From contig JACRDG010000002.1 in NCBI GenBank assembly GCA_016218715.1, forward strand, positions 1-64,000: a DNA stretch of 64,000 nucleotides, written 5' to 3'. Positions 43,828-52,308 of this stretch are shown piece after piece (within the stretch, counting starts at the first letter, position 1; each line of letters opens with the position of its first letter). The notes under the pieces are model-generated. The model was not told the origin of the DNA and ran no database searches. It worked only from the letters and a program-made list of their open reading frames with translations. This stretch comes from Desulfomonile tiedjei (GTDB taxonomy: Bacteria > Desulfobacterota > Desulfomonilia > Desulfomonilales > Desulfomonilaceae). Made by a program: the position numbers and the translations under genes.

Positions 43828-43967
43828 GTCGCCACACTTGAGGCAAATAGCTGCTATCACAACTGATTTCACTGGAAGCTGCCACCTATGCCTCTAGTAC
43901 GGCCAGCCACTCGGACCTCGCTGCCCGTGCTCGATCGAGGAGAGCGTCGCGGCCGGCCTCGGCCGGC

Positions 43968-44777
43968 TCATTTAGTCGCATCGGGAAAGAAGAGCTGTTT
44001 TCCACCCTGTTTGAAGCCCGCTATGATGCCTTGGCCTTCGGGGCCCGTCACGTACTCGATGAACTTCATCGCCAGGTCATACTGGGCATGGAGATGTTTC
44101 TTCGGGTTGACGGCAATGATTCCATAAGGGTTGAAGAGCGCTTTGTCGCCCTGGCTCACAATCACCAGGTCGATCTTGGGCTCGAACGCGATGAACGTCC
44201 CTCGGTCCGCGAGCGCGTATCCCTGCTTGTTAAAAGCCATTTGAAGCACAGCTCCCATTCCGACCCCTGCTTCGACATACCACGGCCCGCTGGGCTTTAT
44301 TTCGGCCGCCTTCCAGAGCTCTTTTTCCTTCTGGTGAGTCCCGGATTCGTCCGCACGAGAGATGAAGGGCGCTTTCCCCTCGGCCAGGCGTTTGAAGGCA
44401 TCCACCGCGGTCTTAGCGTCCTTTAACCCCGCGGGATCGCTCTTGGGGCCGACAACAACGTAATCGTTGTACATGACATCTCTGCGATTGACCCCGAACC
44501 CGTTCGCGACAAACGCATCCTCTAGGGGTCTGGCATGGACGAACACGACGTCCACATCGCCGTTCTCGCCGAGCTTCAAGGCTTTACCCGTCCCGACGGA
44601 GATAACATCGACCTTCACGTTGTTTGCCTTCTCAAACGGCGGCAGCAATACCGCTAACAGCCCTGAGGCTTCCGTACTTGTCGTGGTGCTCATCCGAAGA
44701 TGCGTCTGCGCATGAGCTGCGAGAGCCACGGTCAGAAACACGGCCAGCATGGCTCCAGCGACGAAGAATTTTCTCAT
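43968..44777 (-). CDS. tupA: tungstate-binding periplasmic protein
   Basis: 269 residues with a signal peptide (MRKFFVAGAMLAVFLTVALA, cleavage after AHA). The mature start RMSTTTSTEASGLL is the TupA anion-binding signature (TTTS), and VISVGTGKALKLGENGDVDVVFVHA is also typical. TupA proteins bind tungstate far better than molybdate; a mixed preference cannot be ruled out. GAGGAGGT precedes the ATG. A truncated second copy of its 5' end lies at 45273-45380. Confidence 0.93.
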   Translation of the reverse strand: MRKFFVAGAMLAVFLTVALAAHAQTHLRMSTTTSTEASGLLAVLLPPFEKANNVKVDVISVGTGKALKLGENGDVDVVFVHARPLEDAFVANGFGVNRRDVMYNDYVVVGPKSDPAGLKDAKTAVDAFKRLAEGKAPFISRADESGTHQKEKELWKAAEIKPSGPWYVEAGVGMGAVLQMAFNKQGYALADRGTFIAFEPKIDLVIVSQGDKALFNPYGIIAVNPKKHLHAQYDLAMKFIEYVTGPEGQGIIAGFKQGGKQLFFPDATK

Positions 44778-44935
44778 CGATAACCTCCTCTATTTCAGCC
44801 GGGCATGGCCAATGATTGGCATATCTCTCTCATTGCCCGGCGTATGCGGCGGCGGCGGTTTAGGCCTGATCGGGTCGTGGCATGGGAAGCCAGACGGTGA
44901 ACAGGGTTCCTTCCTCGTCCGATTTCACGGAAATG
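44674..44935 (-). repeat. direct repeat copy 1: kinase 3' end plus tupA 5' end
   Basis: About 262 bases that match 45277-45538 at roughly 85 percent by eye. On the minus strand it runs from a kinase C-terminus, through an intergenic spacer, into the first 35 codons of the intact tupA. Confidence 0.9.
44860..44935 (-). pseudogene. remnant of a second Cache-PAS histidine kinase (last 25 codons)
   Basis: Translates to a tail with VKSDEEGTLFTVWLPMPRPD and the final Gln-Ala-stop, the same as the end of the intact kinase at 45463. No kinase sequence precedes it. Confidence 0.85.
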
Positions 44936-45124
44936 GAATTCTCCTGTCCGAAATGACATAACTCCCCTGACAGGTCAAGCCCCATTTTTTCCCCGGGGTT
45001 CGCTATTCCGATATCACCCGGTAATTAAATCAGCGGTTCCATGAGGCACGGTGGTGGGTTCGGCTCCCGCACGGTGAACTGATCCCAAATTCGCGACTAA
45101 ACAAGTGGTACTGCGGGTGGGCGT

Positions 45125-45187
45125 TCCTGGGAGGTCTCCGGAGCGCACTCAGGCTGTGCCGTCCGTAGCGGAGGAGACCTCCCAGGA
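45125..45187 (-). ncRNA. strong stem-loop upstream of tupA, candidate Moco/Tuco-type riboswitch
   Basis: Perfect 15-base arms TCCTGGGAGGTCTCC (45125-45139) and GGAGACCTCCCAGGA (45173-45187) enclose 33 bases. On the minus strand the interior holds a nested GCAC-AGCCTGA-GTGC hairpin. No T-run follows, so it is not a simple terminator. Molybdenum- and tungsten-cofactor RNAs are known before Mo/W transport genes in this group; the match to that motif is a hypothesis only. Confidence 0.35.
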
Positions 45188-45272
45188 GAAGCCCTTGGTA
45201 GGCTCCTCGAATATTACCGGTTATAAAGCGAATGAGTGAGAAGCAGCTATCCGCCTGAGATCATTCAGCGGC

Positions 45273-45380
45273 TTAAGTACTTGTGGTGGTACTCATCTGA
45301 AGATGCGTCCGGGCATGGGCAGCGAGGGCGACGGTCATAACCACGGCCGGCATGGCCCCAGCGAAGAAGAACTTTCTCAT
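45273..45380 (-). pseudogene. truncated second tupA (35 codons then stop)
   Basis: Starts MRKFFFAGAMPAVVMTVALA and ends MSTTTST followed by TAA, where the intact tupA continues EASGLL. Its ribosome site has decayed (GTGACGG against GAGGAGG). Confidence 0.88.
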
Positions 45381-45538
45381 CGATAACCGTCACTATCTCA
45401 GCCGGGCGCGGCCAACGATTGGCATATCGCTCTCATTGCCCGGCGTATGCGGCCGCGGCGGTTTATGCCTGATCGGGCCGTGGCATGGGGAGCCAGACGG
45501 TGAACAGGGTCCCTTCCTCGTCCGATTTCACGGAAACT
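45277..45538 (-). repeat. direct repeat copy 2: intact kinase 3' end plus truncated tupA 5' end
   Basis: Second copy of the 262-base junction. Between the two copies (44936-45276) lie 341 bases with the 15-base stem-loop and no gene. Confidence 0.9.
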
Positions 45539-47700
45539 GAGCCTTCGTGGTCCTCGATGATCCTCTTGGCCAGCGTCAGGCCTATCCCCGTCCCGTAATC
45601 CTTCGTCGTATAAAACGGGCTGAAAATCTTGTGCAAGTCTTCCGGCGGGATGACTTTACCGAAGTTTCGGATTTTCAGCTCAAAAAACGTTTCCCACTCG
45701 AGTCCTCCCGTTTCGGAAGCCTTCCCGCTCGGGATCGATGCCCCGCTCTCGACATAGATCGCTGCGCCGGGAGGTGAGGCCTCCACGGCGTTGGAAACGA
45801 GATTGCGAACCACCTGCTCGAACCGGTCCGGGTCCAGCAGTATTTCGCCGACCTCGGTACCGAGGACCGTCTCGAGCGTGATCCCTTTGTCCTTCATCCT
45901 TCCCTGGTATGCGTTGAGAACCCCTTCGATGATCCGGTTGGGATCGCACTTTTCCAGTCTGAGACTCTCGTGCCTCGTAAACTCGATAAGGTTTACCAGG
46001 ATCCGTTCCAGTCGCTGCACTTCCGAGACCATGATCCGGCAGTACTGTCGCTGGTCGAATGCAAGGAGGGGTTCCCCGGCGTCCATTTGGCGGGCCATTC
46101 GCCGTGCGAAGCCACCGATAATGGCGAGCGGTTGTCTTAGCTCATGCGCCACTTCCGCAGTATGATCAGCTATTGCCTTCGCTTTCCCCGACTGAACAAT
46201 GTGCTCGTACAGGTCGTCGATGATTCTGATTTTCTCCAGGAGCTCTTCTCGAGAGTTGTTGACTTCCTGTTCCAGCTTCTTCCTTCGGGTGATGTCGCGG
46301 ATCACTCCTTCAAACCGAACAGGGCCCGTCTCATCCTGCCGAAAGGCCTTGCATCGAATTCTGGCCCATTTCTCGCCACCCCGTGCGTCCACGAGGCCGA
46401 CCTCCTCATCCCAGATCATATCCAGACTCATACTGAGGAGCCCGTCAATCTTCGGCTTATACTCAGGCGCCACGTAGTCCTTCAGCGGTTGCTCAAGGAC
46501 CTCCTGGACTGGACACTCGAAAAGCTTCTCCACCTGGATGTTGGTATAGGTGAGGCGGCCGTCGGCATCCATGAGGAAAATGACATCCGGGACCTCTTCA
46601 AGCAGGACGCGGTATCGCCGTTCGGAATCCCGCAGCCACTGTTCGACGCGTCGGCGTTCGGCCAATTCTCTCTGGAGACTCTCGGTGCTCTCCAGGACCT
46701 GCCGTTCCAACTCACCGGCATGGATGATCAGTTTGCCCGCCAAAGGACGTACTGACAACACCACGGCAAAAGTGCCTATGAGGATCAACCCGAGTATCAG
46801 CTGTGCGGTCGCAATGATCTGGCGATTGACCGGCGCATAGAGTTCGTCCTCGTTCATTCGTACGACGATACCCCACTGGCCGCCCCGGATCGGCCCGTAG
46901 GCCATCACCTGTCTGCCGTCCCGACCGTTTTCCGAAACGAGCAGTCCGGACTGTTTCAGCGCCGCCTTCTCCATAGCCTGGCCGAGCGGGCTTGCTTTCG
47001 CCACGGTGCGCGCGACGGTGCCCGAGTCGTCTCGGAACGGGAATACCAGATCGACTCGGTCCGCGTGCACCACCCCCAGAACCGTGTCACCGGTCTGTCC
47101 CAGTCCTGTGGCATCGGAAACGATACGGTGCAGGTGGTAAAGTCTGAAAAGGATTAAATCGGTTCCGAATCGCGTCCCTTTCCTGTCCCGAATTGGAGCC
47201 GCCACGACCAGATACGGCCGTCTGCCCAGCGTGATGGGGTCCAAGAACGTCTCTTCCCGCATGTTGTCCAAGCGGCCCTGCCAGGCTTCCGATGGTATTT
47301 CCAGGCCTAGCTCCAAAACGGGGGTGCCGTGCGCGTCCAACCGCGTGATCCCCCAAACTTCATGAGAATATGCGATGGCGTCGGAAAGGTCGATGCTGCT
47401 AACCCGCGCGAGTTCAGTGAGATCGAGTTGGCCCTCATTGTATGCCTGAAGTCTTTCTCTCGGAACGGTACGGCTGGCAATCTGGCCTGCGACATCCTTG
47501 GCCCGGGTGAGATACTCTTCTACCGCCGCGGTCTTCGTATTCAACGCGAGAACGAGGTTTCGCGCCTCTTCCTTGCGGAGGTACTCGTAGAGCGGGACAA
47601 TGCTTGCTACCGCGACGATGACTCCTACGAGCAGGATTCCGACCGCGGATGATATGACGATGGATCGTTGCAGTTGTTTCGCGCGACTATCCGCACCCAT
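45463..47700 (-). CDS. Cache-PAS sensor histidine kinase
   Basis: 745 residues. Membrane segment 13-36, an extracytoplasmic Cache-type sensor (about 40-290), membrane segment 296-318, coiled coil, PAS (about 355-475), HisKA with VAHELRQPLAII (His519) and a HATPase with GTGIGLTLAKRI. It would sense an outside ligand. No response regulator is adjacent. Its gene lies just upstream of the tungstate transporter, and a duplicate of the kinase-tupA junction shows the two have long been neighbours. Confidence 0.92.
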   Translation of the reverse strand: MGADSRAKQLQRSIVISSAVGILLVGVIVAVASIVPLYEYLRKEEARNLVLALNTKTAAVEEYLTRAKDVAGQIASRTVPRERLQAYNEGQLDLTELARVSSIDLSDAIAYSHEVWGITRLDAHGTPVLELGLEIPSEAWQGRLDNMREETFLDPITLGRRPYLVVAAPIRDRKGTRFGTDLILFRLYHLHRIVSDATGLGQTGDTVLGVVHADRVDLVFPFRDDSGTVARTVAKASPLGQAMEKAALKQSGLLVSENGRDGRQVMAYGPIRGGQWGIVVRMNEDELYAPVNRQIIATAQLILGLILIGTFAVVLSVRPLAGKLIIHAGELERQVLESTESLQRELAERRRVEQWLRDSERRYRVLLEEVPDVIFLMDADGRLTYTNIQVEKLFECPVQEVLEQPLKDYVAPEYKPKIDGLLSMSLDMIWDEEVGLVDARGGEKWARIRCKAFRQDETGPVRFEGVIRDITRRKKLEQEVNNSREELLEKIRIIDDLYEHIVQSGKAKAIADHTAEVAHELRQPLAIIGGFARRMARQMDAGEPLLAFDQRQYCRIMVSEVQRLERILVNLIEFTRHESLRLEKCDPNRIIEGVLNAYQGRMKDKGITLETVLGTEVGEILLDPDRFEQVVRNLVSNAVEASPPGAAIYVESGASIPSGKASETGGLEWETFFELKIRNFGKVIPPEDLHKIFSPFYTTKDYGTGIGLTLAKRIIEDHEGSVSVKSDEEGTLFTVWLPMPRPDQA

Positions 47701-47745
47701 GTCTGGGCTTCTCCATCCTACGGGGCGAGTTCTTCGGCGCGGTCT

Positions 47746-48420
47746 TCAACGCTTTTCGTAGGGCTTCAGGAACTCGACCAAGTCCCGGCGCCCCATGGAA
47801 GCAGCCCACATGAGAGCGGTCCAGCCGTTCCTGTCCGTAGCAGACACGTCTGCGCCGGCTTCGACGAGTATCTTGACGAGGCCTGGATAATATTCTGCTG
47901 TGGCAATAATCAGTGGGGTGGCTCCATATTGATCTCGCGCTTCCAGGTCTGCGCCCTTCTGGAGGAGCTCTCTGACCACGTCAGTGTATCCGCGGCGGCA
48001 GGCGCGCTCGAGAGGGGTCCAGGCGAAGTCGTCCTTGACGTTGACATCCGCTCCGTGGGCGAGCAGCAGGCGTACCACTTCCACGTGCCCGCGACGGCAT
48101 GCCTTCATCAATGAGGTCGCGCCGTACTGGTCTTTGGCCTCCGCATCCGCCCCGTCGCGCAGAAGCCGTTCAACCACCTCAGGGTAGTTCATGGAAGCAG
48201 CCCAGAGCAAAGCCGTCCATCCGGACGTGGTCCTGGCGTTGACGTGAGCCCCCTTGGCCAGAAGCGCCTTCACCATCTCGGCTCTCCCTTCGGAACTGGC
48301 CAGGATCAGAGGAGTGTACCCGTATTCATCCGCCACATTGGGATCAACGCCCTTGGCCAGAAGCGACTCGACTTTGGCCAGGTCCCCCTCTCCAACAGCT
48401 TTCAAAAGCTTGTTCTTCAT
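47746..48420 (-). CDS. ankyrin-repeat protein
   Basis: 224 residues from the ATG at 48420, chosen for AAGGAACG upstream; a longer frame from 48513 has no such site. Six to seven 33-residue ankyrin repeats (for example GYTPLILASSEGRAEMVKAL, GATSLMKACRRGHVEVVRLL) and no other domain. No signal peptide, so cytoplasmic. A protein-binding scaffold; partner unknown. It ends 45 bases before the kinase start, on the same strand. Confidence 0.92.
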   Translation of the reverse strand: MKNKLLKAVGEGDLAKVESLLAKGVDPNVADEYGYTPLILASSEGRAEMVKALLAKGAHVNARTTSGWTALLWAASMNYPEVVERLLRDGADAEAKDQYGATSLMKACRRGHVEVVRLLLAHGADVNVKDDFAWTPLERACRRGYTDVVRELLQKGADLEARDQYGATPLIIATAEYYPGLVKILVEAGADVSATDRNGWTALMWAASMGRRDLVEFLKPYEKR

Positions 48421-48755
48421 GGTGGTCCGTTCCTTATCGGCTGGAAGTCCGGACAGGAACAGCTCGTGCCCGGAAGGGACTCGGCCACGCAAAAGGCCGC
48501 GGTCATAAATCATAGCATTAATCGGTCAAACGTGGAATCCCCGGCTCGTCCTTACCTCAGGAAAGGTACCGTTGCGAGCCCCTTCCCTCGGGGCATGAAC
48601 CCCTCACCCGTTATCTCAGGGCCTGTGGACAATCTTTCAGCGAATTCACGCGTGTGACCGTGCGTCGGGATCAGGCACAACAACCAAAGTACATCATTCC
48701 AGGGGCACGGGATTGTCAAGACAAATCCCCAGCTTGTCTTCCCGGATCATTCGCC

Positions 48756-48784
48756 TTGACAAGGGCAGGCGTTCCGGCTAGGAT
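48756..48784 (+). promoter_or_regulatory. sigma70-type promoter for the HU gene
   Basis: TTGACA (48756-48761), 17-base spacer, TAGGAT (48779-48784), with the HU ATG 52 bases further on. The gap 48421-48835 holds this promoter and the ankyrin gene's upstream region. Confidence 0.8.
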
Positions 48785-48835
48785 TCCGCGCTGTTCTATG
48801 TTGTTTCAACCTATTGATTTTGCAGGAGGTAGAAG

Positions 48836-49114
48836 ATGACGAAAGCAGATCTCGTGTCCCGGATGGCCAAAGACGCCGGAATTTCCCAGAAGGCGGCCGA
48901 TGCGGCCCTCACAGCCATAGTAGGAGCAATTCACCAGGTCCTAAAGGGTTCCGAAGGCCAAGTCCGCATTGCTGACCTTGGAACGTTCAAAACGTCCAAG
49001 CGCAGCGCCCGGATCGGTGTAAACCCGAGATCGGGCGCCAAGATCACGATCCCCGCGACGGTCGTCCCGACTTTCTCGGCAGCCAAAGCCTTGAAGGATT
49101 CGGCCAAGGGATGA
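48836..49114 (+). CDS. HU-family DNA-binding protein
   Basis: 92 residues, the normal HU/IHF length. Starts MTKADLVSRMAKDAGISQKA and carries the DNA-binding arm ending in RIGVNPRSGAKITIPAT (the Arg-Asn-Pro tip of the family). GGAGGTAGAAG before the ATG and a good promoter suggest high expression. It bends and packs DNA as a dimer. Confidence 0.96.
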   Translation: MTKADLVSRMAKDAGISQKAADAALTAIVGAIHQVLKGSEGQVRIADLGTFKTSKRSARIGVNPRSGAKITIPATVVPTFSAAKALKDSAKG

Positions 49115-49231
49115 TCGTGACGATCGAATAATAGGACAGCGCCGGATGACCGAGATGGCGGGAACGATGTCGCCCGGATCGGATACGTTCCGGGCGGGGC
49201 ACCGCCCTTTCTCGAAGCGGAGGTCCGGAAG

Positions 49232-49435
49232 ATGACGACGCGGGAAGACGGAAACGAGAGGAAGAAGGTTTCACCCGCGTCAGTCGGGGCATCCAGCGGT
49301 CCGCTGAGGATGATCACCGACGAAGGAAAACTGTTTGTGACGGGTTTCGGTCTCTGGATCGAGGTGCCGAACGAAGACGAAGGGCTACGTTTGATAGCGG
49401 AACTCGAAGACCAGGGTTACCGAATCTGCTACTGA
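49232..49435 (+). CDS. small hypothetical protein
   Basis: 67 residues. A GGAGGT site lies eight bases before the ATG. The C-terminal half (GKLFVTGFGLWIEVPNEDEG) looks like a compact alpha-beta domain. No family recognised; it follows HU by 117 bases. Confidence 0.55.
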   Translation: MTTREDGNERKKVSPASVGASSGPLRMITDEGKLFVTGFGLWIEVPNEDEGLRLIAELEDQGYRICY

Positions 49436-49590
49436 CCCGGCAGTTTCTCGGACACCATCACGGACCCTGCAGTCAGAGGCGCCTCCCGTGGTGGATACGA
49501 CGACGCGGCCATGACGCTGCACTGTGAACGGCCCCCCCAAGTACCCTGGGGCAATGCCTTTCGCTTCCGCCTCGTCAGGAGAACGCAGCA

Positions 49591-50214
49591 TCAGTCCTCA
49601 AAGGATCGGGCATAACCCCCTTCGGAGCTGTCCTCTCTCCATGTGCCGGTCCTCAGTGTCTGATCTTCTTTCATCTTCTCATACTGATCGTACTCTTCCT
49701 GGCAACGAACGCACAATCGTGCCGCGGGGAAGAGTCTGAGACGCTGTTCCGGTATCGGCTCCCCGCATTCTTCGCACGTGCCGTACTCTCCGTGCCTGAG
49801 TCTGTCGAGCGCGTCCTCTATTTCTTTGATTTGTCTATGCTTCCTCATTGAGATACGCGCGTCCAAATCACGGGAGATTTCGCCGGTGGCCAAATCTATT
49901 TCATCGCCTTTTTCGATGGCGTCTATACTTCTCCCCACGTTCATGGAGACGAGTTGCTCCAAGAGCACCTGCTTGGGATTAAACACTCCGGAGCGGTCCA
50001 CTGCTGGTTTCTTCACTTCCGGAACGGGCGCTGCCAAGGTCTCGCGGTGAGCCTCTTGCGCGGCGATTCGCTCGAGGGTCTCCGGATCCTTGATGCGGTA
50101 GAGGTTCTTTCCATCCTCGACTTTTCGTTCAATATGGCCTTTCTGAACCTTGCCCCGCACGCTATTGGGAACAATGCCCAGCGCTGCCGCTACCTCTTCG
50201 CGAGTCATCCACAT
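49591..50214 (-). CDS. helix-turn-helix protein with DksA/TraR zinc finger
   Basis: 207 residues from the ATG at 50214, chosen because AAGGAG lies nine bases upstream; the frame extends to 50418 without a site. The N-terminus (MTREEVAAALGIVPNSVRGK) is an excisionase/MerR-like helix-turn-helix; a linker follows, then a coiled coil and the four-cysteine zinc finger CEEC-x17-CVRC typical of DksA/TraR. DksA acts on RNA polymerase with ppGpp; adding a DNA-binding head suggests a site-specific regulator. Its own targets are unknown. Confidence 0.85.
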   Translation of the reverse strand: MWMTREEVAAALGIVPNSVRGKVQKGHIERKVEDGKNLYRIKDPETLERIAAQEAHRETLAAPVPEVKKPAVDRSGVFNPKQVLLEQLVSMNVGRSIDAIEKGDEIDLATGEISRDLDARISMRKHRQIKEIEDALDRLRHGEYGTCEECGEPIPEQRLRLFPAARLCVRCQEEYDQYEKMKEDQTLRTGTWREDSSEGGYARSFED

Positions 50215-50634
50215 GATCCAGCACTCCTTGTTGAAAGTTTCCGCCCGCGTTAGATAATCATTCAACGCCGGGTAGGCAAGACCCCTGGAGACTTTCAGCA
50301 AACTTTCTTCAAGCGCTGCCGCGTCTCGGGACCGGCTCGAGAAATCCGGTGAGACACTGAGTGCCGCCACGTCGCAGAGCACCGAGCCGTTGGGCCAGTC
50401 TAGCCGTTCAATTGCCACTCGCCGCCAGGAAATCCAGATACCGCGGCATGTGGGGCCAAGATGCTACCTTGCCTCTCATCGACTGTCAAGTATTTTGTCG
50501 GCCAGCGCGTGACTCTGCAGGTCCATGGAATCAATCGTTGAGAAGTTTGTTACGGTTATGCCAAAATATGGTTGATATTTTAGGGTATTCGAGATAAGGT
50601 GATCTTGACAAATTCCGTTGCGTGGAGAGAACGG

Positions 50635-51162
50635 ATGAGAAGCAGCCTTCTGCTCTGTCTCCTGTTGGCAAGTATGACGATGGTTCACTCGGTTTACGGC
50701 GAGCCGGCTCAGCAGCCGACCTCTTCGCCGGCCGTTGCGCCTCAGCCGCGCGTGACGCCTTATGTCCCGGGTGCAGCGCCCTATGTCTCGGGTGCGGCTT
50801 CGAACGTCGCTCCCGCGATGCAGCCCGAACGACCTTATCCCACCCAGCCGCGCGCCGCACAACCTGAGGCCCGATTCACCGGTCCTGACGTTCCGTACTA
50901 TCCGTACCCGCCTTACCATAATCCTTATTATGAAGAGTACGCCCGCAACAACTCCATGGCTGAGAGCATCGATCGGCTCCGAAACTGGTCGTCAGACGTG
51001 TGGGATCGCGTCTCCGACGTGGTGACTAACCGTTTCTACCCGACCAGGCCTGCGGCCCAGGGGAGTTCCACGGCGGGAGAACGAGGCCTTCCCGCGCCTA
51101 CAGGCTATTACCGGGGAGACCAACCTGTTCAGCCTGCACCCACTGCGCCGATCCCACGATAG
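50635..51162 (+). CDS. exported proline/tyrosine-rich protein
   Basis: 175 residues from the ATG at 50635, which starts the signal peptide (MRSSLLLCLLLASMTMVHSV, cleavage after VYG) and has GGAGAGA upstream. The mature part is rich in Pro, Tyr, Ala and Arg (YYPYPPYHNPYYEEY), with one helical stretch (SMAESIDRLRNWSSDVWDRV). A TTGATA-17-TAAGGT element lies about 30 bases before the start. Surface or periplasmic structural role is possible; family unknown. Confidence 0.7.
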   Translation: MRSSLLLCLLLASMTMVHSVYGEPAQQPTSSPAVAPQPRVTPYVPGAAPYVSGAASNVAPAMQPERPYPTQPRAAQPEARFTGPDVPYYPYPPYHNPYYEEYARNNSMAESIDRLRNWSSDVWDRVSDVVTNRFYPTRPAAQGSSTAGERGLPAPTGYYRGDQPVQPAPTAPIPR

Positions 51163-51480
51163 TCCACCGGCGAGCGTCCGGCACGCGCCAGGTTTCTCGA
51201 ACCGAGGAGTCCGGTCTTGGGACTTCGATCATCGACGGCTCATTTAGACTCGTTCTAGAAGAGTGCCGAGCCTTCTCTAGCGCGGCACGCTTCGAGCATT
51301 CGCGGCTGCGGTTTGGGATTGACAGCGTCGCCAAAACACTTCAGATTATGAATTCGCCTCAACTGCTTCGTGTTCGCGGGGAAAGCCCCTGCAACACAGC
51401 GCGGGCACGGGCAGGGAAATAGCCGCTACGCGCGACCGGAGTTCGTCCGCACGATCCCGCTTCAGCAGAACGAAAGTCCC

Positions 51481-52128
51481 ATGATCGATTACGCGAGCGC
51501 CAGAAAAGCGATGGTCGACAGGCAACTCAAGGCTCGAGGCATCAGGGATGACCGGGTCCTGGCTGCGATGATGGACGTTCCGCGACACCTTTTTGTCGAG
51601 GAGCCTCTGGGGCGGGAGGCGTACGATGATAACCCCCTCCCGATAGGTGAAGGTCAAACGATCAGTCAACCGTACATGGTGGCGATCATGACCGAGCTCC
51701 TCGAGCTGGAAGGCAATGAAAAGGTACTCGAAATTGGCACCGGCTCCGGGTACCAGGCTGCGGTGCTCAGTAGGTTGTGTCAATGGATCTACACCATCGA
51801 ACGCCTGGAGCGTCTTTCCAGTAGGGCAAAGCGGACCCTTGAGCTTTGCGGCTATCGAAACGTGACACTCCTCGTTGGCGACGGAACCGAGGGCTGGCCC
51901 GCAGAAGCACCGTATGACGCGATAATCGTTACCGCGGGAGCGCCGGGCGTTCCAGAAACCCTCGTGGATCAGCTTCGTCTGGGAGGAAGGCTTGTCATAC
52001 CGGTCGGCGACCGTTTTACCCAAACACTCAAGCGCGTGACCAGGAGACAGGGGTATACGACATCAGAAGAGCACACCGGATGCCGCTTCGTCGACCTTGT
52101 GGGCAGGCACGGCTGGACCGAGCGCTAG
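51481..52128 (+). CDS. pcm: protein-L-isoaspartate O-methyltransferase
   Basis: 215 residues from the ATG at 51481, the length of bacterial Pcm; an upstream in-frame start at 51370 would add 37 unconserved residues. Signatures: [11 protein letters not shown], the SAM-binding [16 protein letters not shown], and [20 protein letters not shown]. It methylates abnormal isoaspartyl residues so they can be repaired. Cytoplasmic. The ribosome site is weak. Confidence 0.95.
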   Translation: MIDYASARKAMVDRQLKARGIRDDRVLAAMMDVPRHLFVEEPLGREAYDDNPLPIGEGQTISQPYMVAIMTELLELEGNEKVLEIGTGSGYQAAVLSRLCQWIYTIERLERLSSRAKRTLELCGYRNVTLLVGDGTEGWPAEAPYDAIIVTAGAPGVPETLVDQLRLGGRLVIPVGDRFTQTLKRVTRRQGYTTSEEHTGCRFVDLVGRHGWTER

Positions 52129-52129
52129 G

Positions 52130-52170
52130 TACACCATTTCACAAATACGGGCGCGTATTCCTGTAGGGCA
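52130..52170 (-). repeat. dispersed repeat, family C
   Basis: On the minus strand CTACAGGAATACGCGCCCGT followed by ATTTGTGAAATGGTGTAC; it matches 57223-57262 at about 35 of 41 positions. A palindrome GCCGGCCTCGGACGGC follows at 52220-52256. Confidence 0.75.
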
Positions 52171-52308
52171 CGGTTTCCGTGTGTCGCCGTGGCTTCACTG
52201 ACTGATCTGAAAACCCCGGATGCCGGCCTCGGACGGCATGACGGTGAAGGCCGTCTCGGCCGCATGGCATCGGTTTCGCGGTCTTCGTACCGTTAACAGG
52301 CATTTAGC

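Noticed and set aside
43940-43967. GC palindrome after tupA as a terminator
   Set aside because: It forms a GGCCGGCC stem but lacks a T-run, and tupB follows on the same strand.
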